Source: an uncultured Oscillospiraceae bacterium
GTDB taxonomy: Bacteria; Bacillota; Clostridia; Oscillospirales; Acutalibacteraceae
Length of the DNA stretch: 64,000 nucleotides
Assembly (NCBI GenBank): GCA_949297075.1
Contig: CASFRX010000046.1
Span: forward strand, 36,147 to 100,146
Reading direction: 5' to 3'
A model generated the notes under the pieces. That model saw nothing but the letters and a program-made list of their open reading frames with translations. It was not told the origin of the DNA and ran no database searches. Shown in pieces: positions 18,250-26,833 of this stretch. The stretch's first letter is position 1. The number at the start of each line of letters is the position of its first letter. The position numbers were made by a program, and so were the translations under genes.

Positions 18250-18519
18250 TCAAATTCTGTGCATGGAATTGAAAATATCCTCATGCATAACGTGTATTTT
18301 AAGGCTGTTGCTTTCGCCGTATTCTTTTAGCTTATCCGAAAAATCCGTAAAGGGTATTCCCATTTTCTCGGTGTCTACAAGCATAATCATGCAGAACATA
18401 TCCTGCAAAATAGTCTGCGAAACATCAACAACATTTACATCGTTGTCTGCGCAAAAGTTGGAAACCTTTGCAAGTATGCCGACAGTGTCCTTGCCGACTA
18501 CGGTTATAACAGCTCTCAT
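18250..18519 (-). CDS. ACT-domain regulatory protein (UPF0237)
   Basis: A small protein of 89 aa that is essentially one ACT domain, a fold that usually binds amino acids. The start MRAVITVVGKDTVGILAKVSNFCADNDVNVVDVSQTI is the family signature. ATG 18519 is preceded by ACGGAGG on the minus strand. It is the first gene of a two-gene operon with the DUF711 protein. Confidence 0.9.
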   Translation of the reverse strand: MRAVITVVGKDTVGILAKVSNFCADNDVNVVDVSQTILQDMFCMIMLVDTEKMGIPFTDFSDKLKEYGESNSLKIHVMHEDIFNSMHRI

Positions 18520-18564
18520 AGTATTAACCTCCGTTCAGTTAGCTGATTTTTATTAACTAAACCT

Positions 18565-18593
18565 ATTTTAGCACAACAAAAAGTATAAAACAA
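18565..18593 (-). promoter_or_regulatory. Promoter of the ACT-DUF711 operon
   Basis: On the minus strand TTGTTT (18593-18588) and TAAAAT (18570-18565) are 17 bases apart, about 46 bases upstream of the ACT gene start. Confidence 0.6.
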
Positions 18594-18673
18594 TAGCGTT
18601 ATTATTACAAAATACCATTGAAATTTTGGCACTATATGTATATAATATATGTTATCGGTTAAAAACTTAATAT

Positions 18674-18750
18674 CCGCCCGTAGCGAAGTTGGATATCGCA
18701 GCAGATTCCGATTCTGAAGGTCGGGGGTTCAAATCCCTCCGGGCGGGCCA
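18674..18750 (+). tRNA. tRNA-Arg (anticodon CCG)
   Basis: Full cloverleaf of 77 bases: acceptor CCGCCCG/CGGGCGG, discriminator G and encoded CCA; D stem GCGA/TCGC; anticodon loop TTCCGAT, giving CCG (reads CGG, Arg); T arm GGGGG-TTCAAAT-CCCTC. The outermost anticodon-stem pair is mismatched. It stands alone and is followed directly by a terminator. Confidence 0.95.
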
Positions 18751-18790
18751 AAAAAGCCAAAGGCACGGACAAGGTGTCTTTGGCTTTTTT
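18751..18790 (+). terminator. Terminator of tRNA-Arg
   Basis: AAAAAGCCAAAG (18751-18762) pairs with CTTTGGCTTTTT, ending in a T-run at 18790. Confidence 0.85.
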
Positions 18791-18863
18791 AGGAGGGATT
18801 TGAAACCTAAGAGGGTGAGCAGATGTCCTATGAGAATTAAGCAATCTTTTCTAAGCAAATTCC

Positions 18864-18892
18864 TTGACTTGATTTAAGGATAAATGTATTAT
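18864..18892 (+). promoter_or_regulatory. Promoter of the GH43 gene
   Basis: TTGACT (18864-18869) and TATTAT (18887-18892), spacer 17 bases, about 52 bases before the start codon. Confidence 0.55.
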
Positions 18893-18943
18893 TACATTAT
18901 ATAAATACAGATAAACTTGATAACTGCAATGTGAGGAATTACT

Positions 18944-19855
18944 ATGAATTTTCATATTTCAAATCCGTTGAGCAAGGGCTGGTATGCAGACCCTGAGGCG
19001 AGGTTTTACGAGGGCAAATACATAATTTATGTCACCCATTCTCTTCCTTATTGCGAGCAGCTTAACCACAGCTGTTTTGTGTCGGAGGATTTGACGAATT
19101 GGGAGCTGAAAGAAAACATTATTGATACTTCTGCTTTCCCGTGGATTAAAGGCGCTGTGTGGGCTCCGACGATTATTGAGAAAAACAGCAAGTATTATTA
19201 TATTTTTGCAACTAACGATGTTCCGAATTTATCCGAAAAAGGCGGCTTGGAAATCGCCGTTTCGGATAGTCCTACAGGCCCCTTTAAAGGCTATCTCGGC
19301 AGGCCTCTTATCAATGAAAACATAAACGGCGCTCAGCCTATTGACGCCCATTTGTTCAAGGATGATGACGGCACAGTTTATCTGCTCTACGGTGGTTGGA
19401 AGCACTGCAATATTGCCGTTATGAACGAGGATATGACGGGCTTCGTGCCCTTTGAAAACGGCGAGATTTTCAAGGAGATTACACCGCCTGATTATGTTGA
19501 AGGCCCCTGTATGTTCAAAAGAGGGGATAAGTATTATTTTTTCTGGTCGGCAGGAGGCTGGACTGAGGGAACATACCATGTTAACTATACGACCGCCGAT
19601 AAACCTTGGGGTCCGTTTAAGCAGGCAAATGAGATTCTTGCCACAGGGGATAGCACAATAGCAAACGGTCCGGGTCACAACGGATATTTTTATCTGCCCG
19701 ATGAGGATCAATACCTGATGGTTTACCACAGACATAAAAACGGCGAAACCGACGGCAACGCACGCTATCTCTGCATCGACAGAATGGATTTAGACAGCGA
19801 CGGAACAATCCTGCCCGTAAAAATGACCGATGAATGGGATTTCAAAGCTGAATAG
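18944..19855 (+). CDS. Glycoside hydrolase family 43 enzyme
   Basis: A 303-aa five-bladed beta-propeller hydrolase of family GH43, whose members act on arabinose- and xylose-containing plant glycans. Likely catalytic residues are visible: base Asp16 in WYADPEA, the pKa-modulating Asp near residue 135 in PIDAHLF, and acid Glu near 186 in VEGPCMF. There is no signal peptide, so it probably acts inside the cell on imported oligosaccharides. Fine specificity (xylosidase or arabinofuranosidase) cannot be told. A GPH-type sugar symporter is encoded about 1.1 kb downstream beyond an opposite-strand lipoprotein gene, a plausible functional neighbour. Confidence 0.88.
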   Translation: MNFHISNPLSKGWYADPEARFYEGKYIIYVTHSLPYCEQLNHSCFVSEDLTNWELKENIIDTSAFPWIKGAVWAPTIIEKNSKYYYIFATNDVPNLSEKGGLEIAVSDSPTGPFKGYLGRPLINENINGAQPIDAHLFKDDDGTVYLLYGGWKHCNIAVMNEDMTGFVPFENGEIFKEITPPDYVEGPCMFKRGDKYYFFWSAGGWTEGTYHVNYTTADKPWGPFKQANEILATGDSTIANGPGHNGYFYLPDEDQYLMVYHRHKNGETDGNARYLCIDRMDLDSDGTILPVKMTDEWDFKAE

Positions 19856-19871
19856 TGAGCTGAATAGAAAA

Positions 19872-19904
19872 ATGCCCGCTCTCGTTTTTCTTGAGAGTGG
19901 GCAT
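19872..19904. terminator. Bidirectional terminator after GH43
   Basis: ATGCCCGCTCTC (19872-19883) pairs with GAGAGTGGGCAT (19893-19904) around a T-rich loop. It also serves the convergent lipoprotein gene. Confidence 0.75.
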
Positions 19905-19923
19905 AAGCTTTATAAAGTTTGCA

Positions 19924-20784
19924 TTAAAATCCGCCGCCGGTTGTGATTATGTAATCAACCGAGCCGTAGGCACTGCTAATTGTTGCCGAAAGCGGAATTC
20001 TTACCGCCGCAACATACAGGTTTTTAAGTTTAACATCAACCTTGTATGTCCATGTGCCTTTTTCGATAATTCCGTCTTTGTTGATTTTTACCTTGAGTTT
20101 GGGATTTGAATAGTGGAGCTTCAATTCAGCGTTGTCAAAATCAATATTGAACTGAGGCAGCTCTGCGGCAACGGTTGAAATATCGCCGACAACGGTGATA
20201 GCGTGGCCTACCGTGCCTGAATATGCGTCGCCGTGAGCGCCGTCTGTTTGCTCTTTTAATGTCATTTCAACAACTGTGTAGCTGCCGCTCTTGTAAGCTT
20301 TGACGCTCTTTGTATCTGAAAGCTCAAGGTTTTCGTAGCCGCCTGTAATGCCTTCAAATTCGGTTGAATTTTTCTTTAGTGCTGATTTCATAATGGGTGT
20401 TGCCATTTCAACAAGCTTGCCGATAAAGCCTGAGCCGTCGTTGACAACCATTTCCGTCATGGTCATTTCCTGCTTAGATGTAACCTTTGTCTTGGATTTA
20501 ATTGCCGCCTGCTTGTAAAATTCAATGATTTCTTCACCTGTCCATTCAGCAGGGTTAGCAGAAAAAGCTTTTGTTTCGTTTTCCGATGTTGTTTCGTCGG
20601 TTGAAGTTTCCTGTGTGAAATCGGCGTTTGTTAAATCCGGCTGAGCTGTTGTGCTGTCAACGGTCGCATCGCTTTGGCTTTCAACAGCATTTGTGGTGGG
20701 CTCCTGCTCTCCTTCGCTGCTTTTGCATGATGCGAATGTGAAAAGCATAATAAGAGCGGTTAATAATGCTAAAATCTTTTTCAT
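19924..20784 (-). CDS. Lipoprotein of unknown function
   Basis: A 286-aa lipoprotein: signal peptide MKKILALLTALIMLFTFASC with the lipobox cysteine at position 20, then a Ser/Thr/Glu-rich linker of about 70 residues and a compact domain with many beta-strand-like segments (YTVVEMTLKEQ, LKVKINKDGIIEKG). It should sit on the outer face of the membrane. I start at ATG 20784, which has AAAGGAGG upstream; an in-frame ATG at 20841 would add 19 residues before the signal peptide and has no ribosome site. I do not recognise the domain. It is a single gene. Confidence 0.78.
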   Translation of the reverse strand: MKKILALLTALIMLFTFASCKSSEGEQEPTTNAVESQSDATVDSTTAQPDLTNADFTQETSTDETTSENETKAFSANPAEWTGEEIIEFYKQAAIKSKTKVTSKQEMTMTEMVVNDGSGFIGKLVEMATPIMKSALKKNSTEFEGITGGYENLELSDTKSVKAYKSGSYTVVEMTLKEQTDGAHGDAYSGTVGHAITVVGDISTVAAELPQFNIDFDNAELKLHYSNPKLKVKINKDGIIEKGTWTYKVDVKLKNLYVAAVRIPLSATISSAYGSVDYIITTGGGF

Positions 20785-20908
20785 TTCCGTTTCCTCCTTT
20801 GGTTCCTTGTAAACTTTACGACAAAAAATCGCTTTTGTCAATCGTTAGCAACGCTTTTGTGACGAAATTGTAAACAATTTTACCATGAAAAGTAATCCGT
20901 GCAAGCCA

Positions 20909-20937
20909 TTTACAAAAGATATCTTTTCTGTTATACT
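20909..20937 (+). promoter_or_regulatory. Promoter of the GPH symporter gene
   Basis: TTTACA (20909-20914) and TATACT (20932-20937) with a 17-base spacer, about 46 bases before the ATG. Confidence 0.6.
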
Positions 20938-20982
20938 TGAATTTAAAGAAACTCAAAATTCACATAAGAAAGGTTTTGCGAC

Positions 20983-22527
20983 ATGAACAGTAACTTTTTG
21001 CACAAGCTGTTCGGAACAACTCCGGGCAAGGGCGTCCAGCCTAAGGAAGCCGTTGCTTACAGCATAGCAGGCTTTGGTCAAAACTTTATATGCACTATTA
21101 TCGGCTCATACCTCACAATTTTCCTCACCGATGCTCTTTTATTCGGTGCCGATGGCGTAAAAATCGGCTCCATCTCCGGCGCAATCGCCGTGGCGTATCT
21201 TATGCTCGGAACCCGAATTTTTGACGCGCTTAACGATCCCATCATGGGAAGTATAGTTGACAGAACCCGTACAAAGTGGGGCAAATGCCGCCCTTATCTC
21301 AAGTGGATGGCTTTTCCCATTGCTTTTATGACTATTGCTTGCTTCCTGCCTGTTTACAGCGCAAAAGCGATTTCTACATTTGTTGTTATTTCCGTTATTT
21401 ATGTTATTTGGAGCGTTGTGTACACCGTAGCAGATGTTCCGTATTGGGGTCTGTCTACCTGCATGACTAACGATACTGTTGTTCGCGGTAATATTCTCAC
21501 GGTTACAAGGCTTGTATGCACTCTCGGCGCAGGTATTGTCACAGTTTTCGTTCCCATTATCACAAATGCAGTTACAGCTAAGTTCAAGTACACGGCTGGC
21601 GATATTGCTCAGATTATGGCAGATAAGGGCGTTGATGCGGAAACTGCGAAAAACTTTGTAGGCACTGTTATTGCAGGCCGGGAGATTGCAAACGCAGATA
21701 CTCTTAAATGGACATATTTCATCTGCGCTGTTGTGCTTGTTGTTTTAGCTGTTCCCATGTTCTTCTACGGTTTCAAGAATACTAAGGAACGCTTCACCGC
21801 AACTGATAATCCTTCCTCACTCGGTCACAATCTCAAGCTACTCTTCAAGAATAAACAGCTTCTCCTAATTGTTCTTTCCGGTGTTCTCGGCGGTGCAAGA
21901 ATGGTTTATACCTATACAGGCGGTCTTTATTTTGCAAAGTATGTTCTTCAGAACGAGGGGCTTTACAGCCTTATTACTCTCCTTGTTGTTCCCGGAGGTC
22001 TTGTTGCTTCCGTTCTTGTTCCTTGGATGTCTAAGAAGTTTACTAAAAAATGGACTTATGTTGCGGTTCACCTCTTCGGCGGCATAGTTATGGCTATTAT
22101 GTATTTTGTCGGCTACGATGCTCCGTGGAAGCTCGCTGTTGCAGCCGTCGGTCTTGTCCTCCTCGGTATTCCTCAGGGTGTTAATAATATCATCACCTAC
22201 GCTATGATAGGCGATACCGTTGACTACCTTGAGTGGAAAACAGGGGAGAGAGGAGAGGGCATCTGTTTCGCTATGCAGACTCTTATAAACAAAATCGGTA
22301 TGGCTATTGGCGCATTCATCGGCGTTATTTCTTTCTCCGTAGCAGGTATCAATTCCGAAACAGGCTTTATCTCCGCAGAGGGTGCAAATACTCTTTGGAA
22401 TATGTTGGTTCTCTCCGGTGTAATCAGTATGTTCGCCTGCGCAGTTCCTATGTTCTTCTATAAAATCACCGAGAAGAAGCAGGCTGAAATGGTTGCCGAA
22501 ATAGAGACAAGAAAAATGAATAAGTAA
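20983..22527 (+). CDS. GPH-family glycoside/hexuronide:cation symporter
   Basis: Polytopic membrane protein of 514 aa, about 12 helices, of the glycoside-pentoside-hexuronide symporter branch of the major facilitator superfamily. The start KEAVAYSIAGFGQNFICTIIGSYLTIFLTDA, the motif NDPIMGSIVDRTRTKWGKCRPYLKW and PQGVNNIITYAMIGDTVDYLEWKTGERGEG are characteristic. It probably takes up a sugar or glycoside with Na+ or H+; the nearby GH43 glycosidase fits this. ATG 20983 follows AAGAAAGG. Confidence 0.88.
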   Translation: MNSNFLHKLFGTTPGKGVQPKEAVAYSIAGFGQNFICTIIGSYLTIFLTDALLFGADGVKIGSISGAIAVAYLMLGTRIFDALNDPIMGSIVDRTRTKWGKCRPYLKWMAFPIAFMTIACFLPVYSAKAISTFVVISVIYVIWSVVYTVADVPYWGLSTCMTNDTVVRGNILTVTRLVCTLGAGIVTVFVPIITNAVTAKFKYTAGDIAQIMADKGVDAETAKNFVGTVIAGREIANADTLKWTYFICAVVLVVLAVPMFFYGFKNTKERFTATDNPSSLGHNLKLLFKNKQLLLIVLSGVLGGARMVYTYTGGLYFAKYVLQNEGLYSLITLLVVPGGLVASVLVPWMSKKFTKKWTYVAVHLFGGIVMAIMYFVGYDAPWKLAVAAVGLVLLGIPQGVNNIITYAMIGDTVDYLEWKTGERGEGICFAMQTLINKIGMAIGAFIGVISFSVAGINSETGFISAEGANTLWNMLVLSGVISMFACAVPMFFYKITEKKQAEMVAEIETRKMNK

Positions 22528-22534
22528 TCAATAG

Positions 22535-22570
22535 GCTGACCTCTGTTTTGAACGGGGTCAGCTTTGTTTT
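22535..22570 (+). terminator. Terminator after the symporter gene
   Basis: GCTGACC (22535-22541) pairs with GGTCAGC (22556-22562), followed by TTTGTTTT. Confidence 0.75.
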
Positions 22571-22705
22571 AGCTGTTTTATCGGCTTGGCACAAATATGA
22601 TAAATATGTGGGTGAAAACACTTGCTTTGAGCTTTTTCGGCTATATTTAATGAATATAACCAAAATATATTTGCGGCGGATAATGGAATTTATAGTAAAA
22701 ATGTA

Positions 22706-22735
22706 TGGACAATTATTCTAACACTGTGATATAAT
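22706..22735 (+). promoter_or_regulatory. Promoter and leader of ppdK
   Basis: TGGACA (22706-22711) and TATAAT (22730-22735), 18-base spacer. The leader of about 80 bases contains the hairpin CGTTGG...CCAACG (22752-22776) before the ribosome site GGAGG (22809-22813). The remaining bases between the symporter terminator and this promoter show nothing else. Confidence 0.62.
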
Positions 22736-22823
22736 GTGCGGTGGTACACTGCGTTGGTGACTGAATTTGCCAACGGGTAACTAATTAACTTTGCTATTTT
22801 TAAAATTTGGAGGTATATTAGAC

Positions 22824-25451
22824 ATGGCTTACAAGTATGTTTACCTTTTCTCCGAAGGCGACGCAACAATGCGTGAGACTCTCGGCGGTAAGGGCGCAAA
22901 CCTTGCAGAGATGACCAAAATCGGTCTTCCTGTTCCTCAGGGCTTCACAATCTCTACAGAGGCTTGCACAAAATACTACGATGACGGCAGAAAAATCAAC
23001 GATGAAATCCAGGCTCAGATTATGGAGTACATCGTAAAGATGGAAGGCATCACAGGCAAGAAGTTCGGCGATAAGGAAAACCCCCTTCTCGTTTCCGTTC
23101 GTTCAGGTGCTCGTGCTTCCATGCCCGGTATGATGGACACTATCCTCAACCTCGGCCTTAACGAAGAGGTTGTTGAGGCAATCGCAGAGAAGTCCGGCAA
23201 CCCCCGTTGGGCTTGGGACTGCTACAGAAGATTTATCCAGATGTATTCCGATGTTGTTATGGAAGTCGGTAAGAAATACTTTGAAGAACTCATCGACAAG
23301 ATGAAGGCTGAAAAGGGCGTTACTCAGGATGTTGAGCTTAGCGCTGAAGACCTTAAGGAGCTCGCACGTCAGTTCAAGGCTGAGTACAAGAACAAGATCG
23401 GCGTAGATTTCCCCGCAGACCCCAAAGAGCAGCTCATGGGTGCTGTTGAGGCTGTTTTCCGTTCATGGGATAACCCCCGTGCAAATGTTTACCGCCGCGA
23501 CAACGATATTCCCTACTCATGGGGTACAGCAGTTAATGTACAGATGATGGCATTCGGTAACATGGGCGACAACTGCGGTACAGGTGTTGCTTTCACTCGT
23601 GACCCCGCTACAGGCGAAAAGGGTCTCATGGGTGAGTTCCTTGTTAACGCACAGGGCGAAGATGTTGTTGCCGGTGTTCGTACTCCCATGCCCATCGCAC
23701 AGATGGCAGAGAAGTTCCCCGAGGCATTCGCAGAGTTCAATAAGGTTTGCGCAATCCTTGAGGACCACTACAGAGATATGCAGGATATGGAGTTCACCAT
23801 CGAAGAAGGCAAGCTCTATATGCTTCAGACAAGAAACGGCAAGAGAACTGCAAAGGCTGCTCTCAAGATCGCTTGTGACCTTGTTGATGAGGGCATGATC
23901 GACGAGAAGAAGGCTGTTGCAATGATTGATGCAAGATACCTCGATACTCTTCTTCATCCTCAGTTTGATGCAAAGGCTCTTAAGGCTGCCACACCCGCAG
24001 GCAAGGGTCTCGGCGCATCTCCCGGCGCTGCTTGCGGTAAGGTTGTTTTCACAGCTGAAGACGCTGTTGCATGGAACGAGAAGGGCGAAAAGGTTGTTCT
24101 TGTTCGTCTTGAAACATCTCCCGAAGATATCACAGGTATGAAGGCTTCTCAGGGTATCCTCACAGTTCGCGGCGGTATGACCTCTCACGCAGCTGTTGTT
24201 GCTCGTGGTATGGGTACTTGCTGTGTATCCGGTTGCGGCGATATCGTTATGGACGAAGAGAACAAGAAGTTCACACTTGCAGGCAAGACCTACAATGAGG
24301 GCGACTTCATCTCCATCGATGGTTCTACTGGTAACATCTATGACGGCATCATCCCCACTGTTGATGCTGAAATCGCAGGCGAGTTCGGCCGCATCATGGC
24401 ATGGGCTGATAAGTACAGAACTCTTAAGGTTCGTACAAACGCTGATACACCCGCAGATGCTAAAAAAGCCCGTGAGCTCGGCGCAGAAGGTATCGGTCTT
24501 TGCCGTACAGAGCATATGTTCTTCGAAGCAGACAGAATTGCTGCTTTCCGTGAGATGATTTGTGCTGATACAGTTGCCGAAAGAGAAGCAGCTCTTGATA
24601 AGATTCTTCCCTATCAGCAGGGCGACTTCGAGGCTCTCTACGAGGCTCTTGAAGGCAACCCCGTAACAATCCGTTTCCTTGATCCGCCTCTCCATGAGTT
24701 CGTTCCCACTGAGGAAGCTGACATTGCAGCTCTCGCAGCAGCACAGGGCAAGTCCGTTGAGGATATCAAGGCTATCATTTCCGGTCTCCACGAGTTCAAC
24801 CCCATGATGGGTCACCGTGGCTGCCGTCTTGCAGTAACATATCCTGAAATCGCAGCAATGCAGACAAAGGCTGTTATCCGTGCAGCTATCAATGTTAAGA
24901 AGGCTCATGCAGATTGGAACCTTGTTCCCGAAATCATGATTCCCCTTGTTGGCGATGTTAAGGAGCTTAAGTATGTTAAGGATGTTGTTGTTAAGACAGC
25001 TGACGCCGAAATCGCAGCGGCAGGCGTAGAGCTTGCTTACGAAGTAGGTACAATGATTGAGATTCCCAGAGCTTGCCTCACAGCTGATGAGATTGCTAAG
25101 GAAGCTGCTTTCTTCTGCTTCGGTACAAACGACCTTACTCAGATGACATTCGGCTTCAGCCGTGATGACGCAGGTAAGTTCCTTGATGCTTACTATGATA
25201 CAAAGATTTACGAGTCCGATCCCTTCGCAAAGCTTGACCAGACAGGCGTTGGCTCTCTCATGGAAATGGCAGTTGCCAAGGGCAAGGCAAGCGGCAAAAA
25301 CCTCCACTACGGTATCTGCGGCGAGCATGGCGGCGATCCCAGCTCTGTTGAGTTCTGCCATAAGATTGGCCTCGACTATGTATCTTGCTCTCCCTTCCGT
25401 GTTCCGATCGCTCGCCTCGCAGCAGCACAGGCAGCTATCAAAAGTAGGTAG
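22824..25451 (+). CDS. ppdK: Pyruvate, phosphate dikinase
   Basis: PPDK of 875 aa interconverts pyruvate + ATP + Pi and PEP + AMP + PPi, important in PPi-linked clostridial glycolysis. The order is an N-terminal ATP-grasp domain (GGKGANLAEM, SVRSGARASMPGMMDT), the phosphohistidine domain with the catalytic His near residue 455 in GGMTSHAAVVARGMGT, and a C-terminal PEP-binding barrel with the catalytic Cys near 832 in YGICGEHGGDP. These positions match the well-studied Clostridium symbiosum enzyme. I use ATG 22824 (GGAGG eleven bases before) instead of a frame-open ATG at 22791. Codon usage is strongly biased, suggesting high expression. It ends AAIKSR, next to the ICE boundary zone. Confidence 0.96.
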   Translation: MAYKYVYLFSEGDATMRETLGGKGANLAEMTKIGLPVPQGFTISTEACTKYYDDGRKINDEIQAQIMEYIVKMEGITGKKFGDKENPLLVSVRSGARASMPGMMDTILNLGLNEEVVEAIAEKSGNPRWAWDCYRRFIQMYSDVVMEVGKKYFEELIDKMKAEKGVTQDVELSAEDLKELARQFKAEYKNKIGVDFPADPKEQLMGAVEAVFRSWDNPRANVYRRDNDIPYSWGTAVNVQMMAFGNMGDNCGTGVAFTRDPATGEKGLMGEFLVNAQGEDVVAGVRTPMPIAQMAEKFPEAFAEFNKVCAILEDHYRDMQDMEFTIEEGKLYMLQTRNGKRTAKAALKIACDLVDEGMIDEKKAVAMIDARYLDTLLHPQFDAKALKAATPAGKGLGASPGAACGKVVFTAEDAVAWNEKGEKVVLVRLETSPEDITGMKASQGILTVRGGMTSHAAVVARGMGTCCVSGCGDIVMDEENKKFTLAGKTYNEGDFISIDGSTGNIYDGIIPTVDAEIAGEFGRIMAWADKYRTLKVRTNADTPADAKKARELGAEGIGLCRTEHMFFEADRIAAFREMICADTVAEREAALDKILPYQQGDFEALYEALEGNPVTIRFLDPPLHEFVPTEEADIAALAAAQGKSVEDIKAIISGLHEFNPMMGHRGCRLAVTYPEIAAMQTKAVIRAAINVKKAHADWNLVPEIMIPLVGDVKELKYVKDVVVKTADAEIAAAGVELAYEVGTMIEIPRACLTADEIAKEAAFFCFGTNDLTQMTFGFSRDDAGKFLDAYYDTKIYESDPFAKLDQTGVGSLMEMAVAKGKASGKNLHYGICGEHGGDPSSVEFCHKIGLDYVSCSPFRVPIARLAAAQAAIKSR

Positions 25452-25594
25452 GAGTTCTCTTTCCTTTGAATTACCGCTTGGTTTCAAGGAAGCAGAAGCC
25501 TATCGAAAGGCTAACGGACAGTATTTAAGGAAAAATCAATGGAGAGATACCACCGTAAGGGTGCTTATCGACCTTGATTGAAAACCGAACTATA

Positions 25595-25633
25595 ATAAGC
25601 GTATCATTAGAAATAGTGATACGCTTATTTTTT
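25595..25633 (+). terminator. Terminator in the ppdK/ICE boundary zone
   Basis: ATAAGCGTATCA (25595-25606) pairs perfectly with TGATACGCTTAT (25617-25628), with a T-run to 25633. The stretch 25452-25594 before it has an open frame without a start, which I do not recognise. Confidence 0.82.
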
Positions 25634-25648
25634 TATCTCTTTGCAAAG

Positions 25649-25677
25649 TTGTTCTTCCCTCTGCTCTTTTATATAAT
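25649..25677 (+). promoter_or_regulatory. Promoter at the ICE left end
   Basis: TTGTTC (25649-25654) and TATAAT (25672-25677) with a 17-base spacer, 25 bases before the first small ICE gene. Confidence 0.6.
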
Positions 25678-25701
25678 AAGATTAGCAAGGAGGTCGAGCG
25701 T

Positions 25702-25881
25702 ATGAAAGACAAAACCACTCATCTGTATGTAGACAGTCACGAAAGGACGCTGATATTACATAGCCTTGTGGAGCTGAAAAACGCTCTTATACGGCAAGGC
25801 AGATATACGGACTGCATTGACGAACTCATTTTCAAAGTAGCCAATGCACCCGTTAAGAAAATGAAAATCGAATATGTCTAA
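25702..25881 (+). CDS. Small ICE protein (59 aa), paralogue of the 65-aa protein at 48.8 kb
   Basis: Begins MKDKTTHLYVDSHERT and ends APVKKMKIEYV, 59 aa. AAGGAGG (25688-25694) lies eight bases before the ATG. It clearly resembles the product at 48794-48991: both share D-x-H/Y-(E/D)-(R/K), a run of I/L residues at the same spacing, and DELI-x-KVA-x-AP-x-KK near the end. The role is unknown; the family accompanies Tn1549-like elements. It is bounded by a promoter and a strong terminator, so it is a separate transcription unit. Confidence 0.78.
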   Translation: MKDKTTHLYVDSHERTLILHSLVELKNALIRQGRYTDCIDELIFKVANAPVKKMKIEYV

Positions 25882-25896
25882 GACAATTCAAGAGTG

Positions 25897-25935
25897 AGCC
25901 GCTTATTCTTTTCCATAAGAGTAAGCGGCTTTTTT
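25897..25935 (+). terminator. Terminator after the 59-aa gene
   Basis: AGCCGCTTATTCTT (25897-25910) pairs with AAGAGTAAGCGGCT (25917-25930), followed by a T-run to 25935. Confidence 0.88.
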
Positions 25936-26005
25936 GCGTTCTCTGTACGATTTACATAGCCGCCTTGACAAAGCGGCTAAATCTATGCGAAAGGAGGACG
26001 CAACT

Positions 26006-26833
26006 ATGTCAAATTGCAAAGTGATTGCTCTGACCAACCAGAAAGGCGGTGTTGGCAAGACCACAACGGCGGTCAATCTGGGTGTGGGTCTGGCGAAGCA
26101 AGGAAAAAGAGTGCTGTTGATTGACGCCGATGCACAGGCAAATCTCACAATGGCTCTGGGTTACAGCCGACCAGACGATTTACCCATTACGCTCTCCACA
26201 ATCATGCAGAACATCATAGACGATAAATCTTTTGATGTTTCGCAAGGGATTTTATCCCACAGCGAGGGCGTTGACCTGCTCCCGTCAAACATTGAGTTAT
26301 CGGGCTTTGAAGTAAGGCTAATCAATGCGATGAGCCGTGAGCGTGTTCTGAAAACCTATGTGAATGAGGTTAAGAAAAACTACGATTATGTGCTTATCGA
26401 CTGTATGCCGAGCTTAGGTATGATAACCATTAACGCATTGGCGGCGGCTGACAGCGTGGTTATCCCAACACAGCCCCACTATCTTTCTGCAAAAGGTTTA
26501 GAGCTGTTGCTTCGCTCCGTGTCAATGGTCAAGCGGCAAATCAATCCCAAACTCAGAATTGACGGTATCTTAATGACAATGGTTATGCCCCGCACCAACA
26601 TTTCAAAAGAAATCACGGCGACGGTCAAGAGTGCCTACGGTCAGAAAATCAAGGTGTATGACACCGAGATACCTCATTCTATCCGTGCGGTGGAAGCAAC
26701 CGCAGAGGGTAAAAGCATTTTCGCCTACGACAAAGGCGGCAAGGTTGCCGCAGCGTATGAACAGTTCTCAAAGGAGGTGGCAGAGCTTGGCGAGAAACAG
26801 AGAAACCAAAATCGAGCTGACCGCTTACGATGA
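26006..26833 (+). CDS. parA: ParA-type partition ATPase of the ICE
   Basis: ParA/Soj-family Walker-type ATPase, 275 aa, which with ParB maintains or segregates the excised element. The deviant Walker A KGGVGKTTT (residues 13-20), LLIDADAQANLT and IDCMPSLGMITINAL are all present. ATG 26006 follows AAAGGAGG; an in-frame ATG at 25934 would overlap the preceding terminator and is rejected. It overlaps parB by 47 bases. No N-terminal DNA-binding domain is seen, so it is of the short type. Confidence 0.93.
   Translation: MSNCKVIALTNQKGGVGKTTTAVNLGVGLAKQGKRVLLIDADAQANLTMALGYSRPDDLPITLSTIMQNIIDDKSFDVSQGILSHSEGVDLLPSNIELSGFEVRLINAMSRERVLKTYVNEVKKNYDYVLIDCMPSLGMITINALAAADSVVIPTQPHYLSAKGLELLLRSVSMVKRQINPKLRIDGILMTMVMPRTNISKEITATVKSAYGQKIKVYDTEIPHSIRAVEATAEGKSIFAYDKGGKVAAAYEQFSKEVAELGEKQRNQNRADRLR

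Noticed and set aside
18659..18858. Minus-strand short frames across the tRNA-Arg gene
   Set aside because: They are reverse readings of the tRNA and its terminator, a known source of false proteins.
23517..25487. Open frame of 656 codons antisense to ppdK
   Set aside because: It mirrors the strong codon bias of ppdK (few stops in the reverse frame), has no ribosome site and its product (cysteine- and leucine-rich) has no recognisable domain.
25162..25581. Frame overlapping the ppdK end and running 130 bases beyond it
   Set aside because: The main part is a shadow of ppdK. The tail might be a remnant, but nothing in it can be named, so no gene is called.
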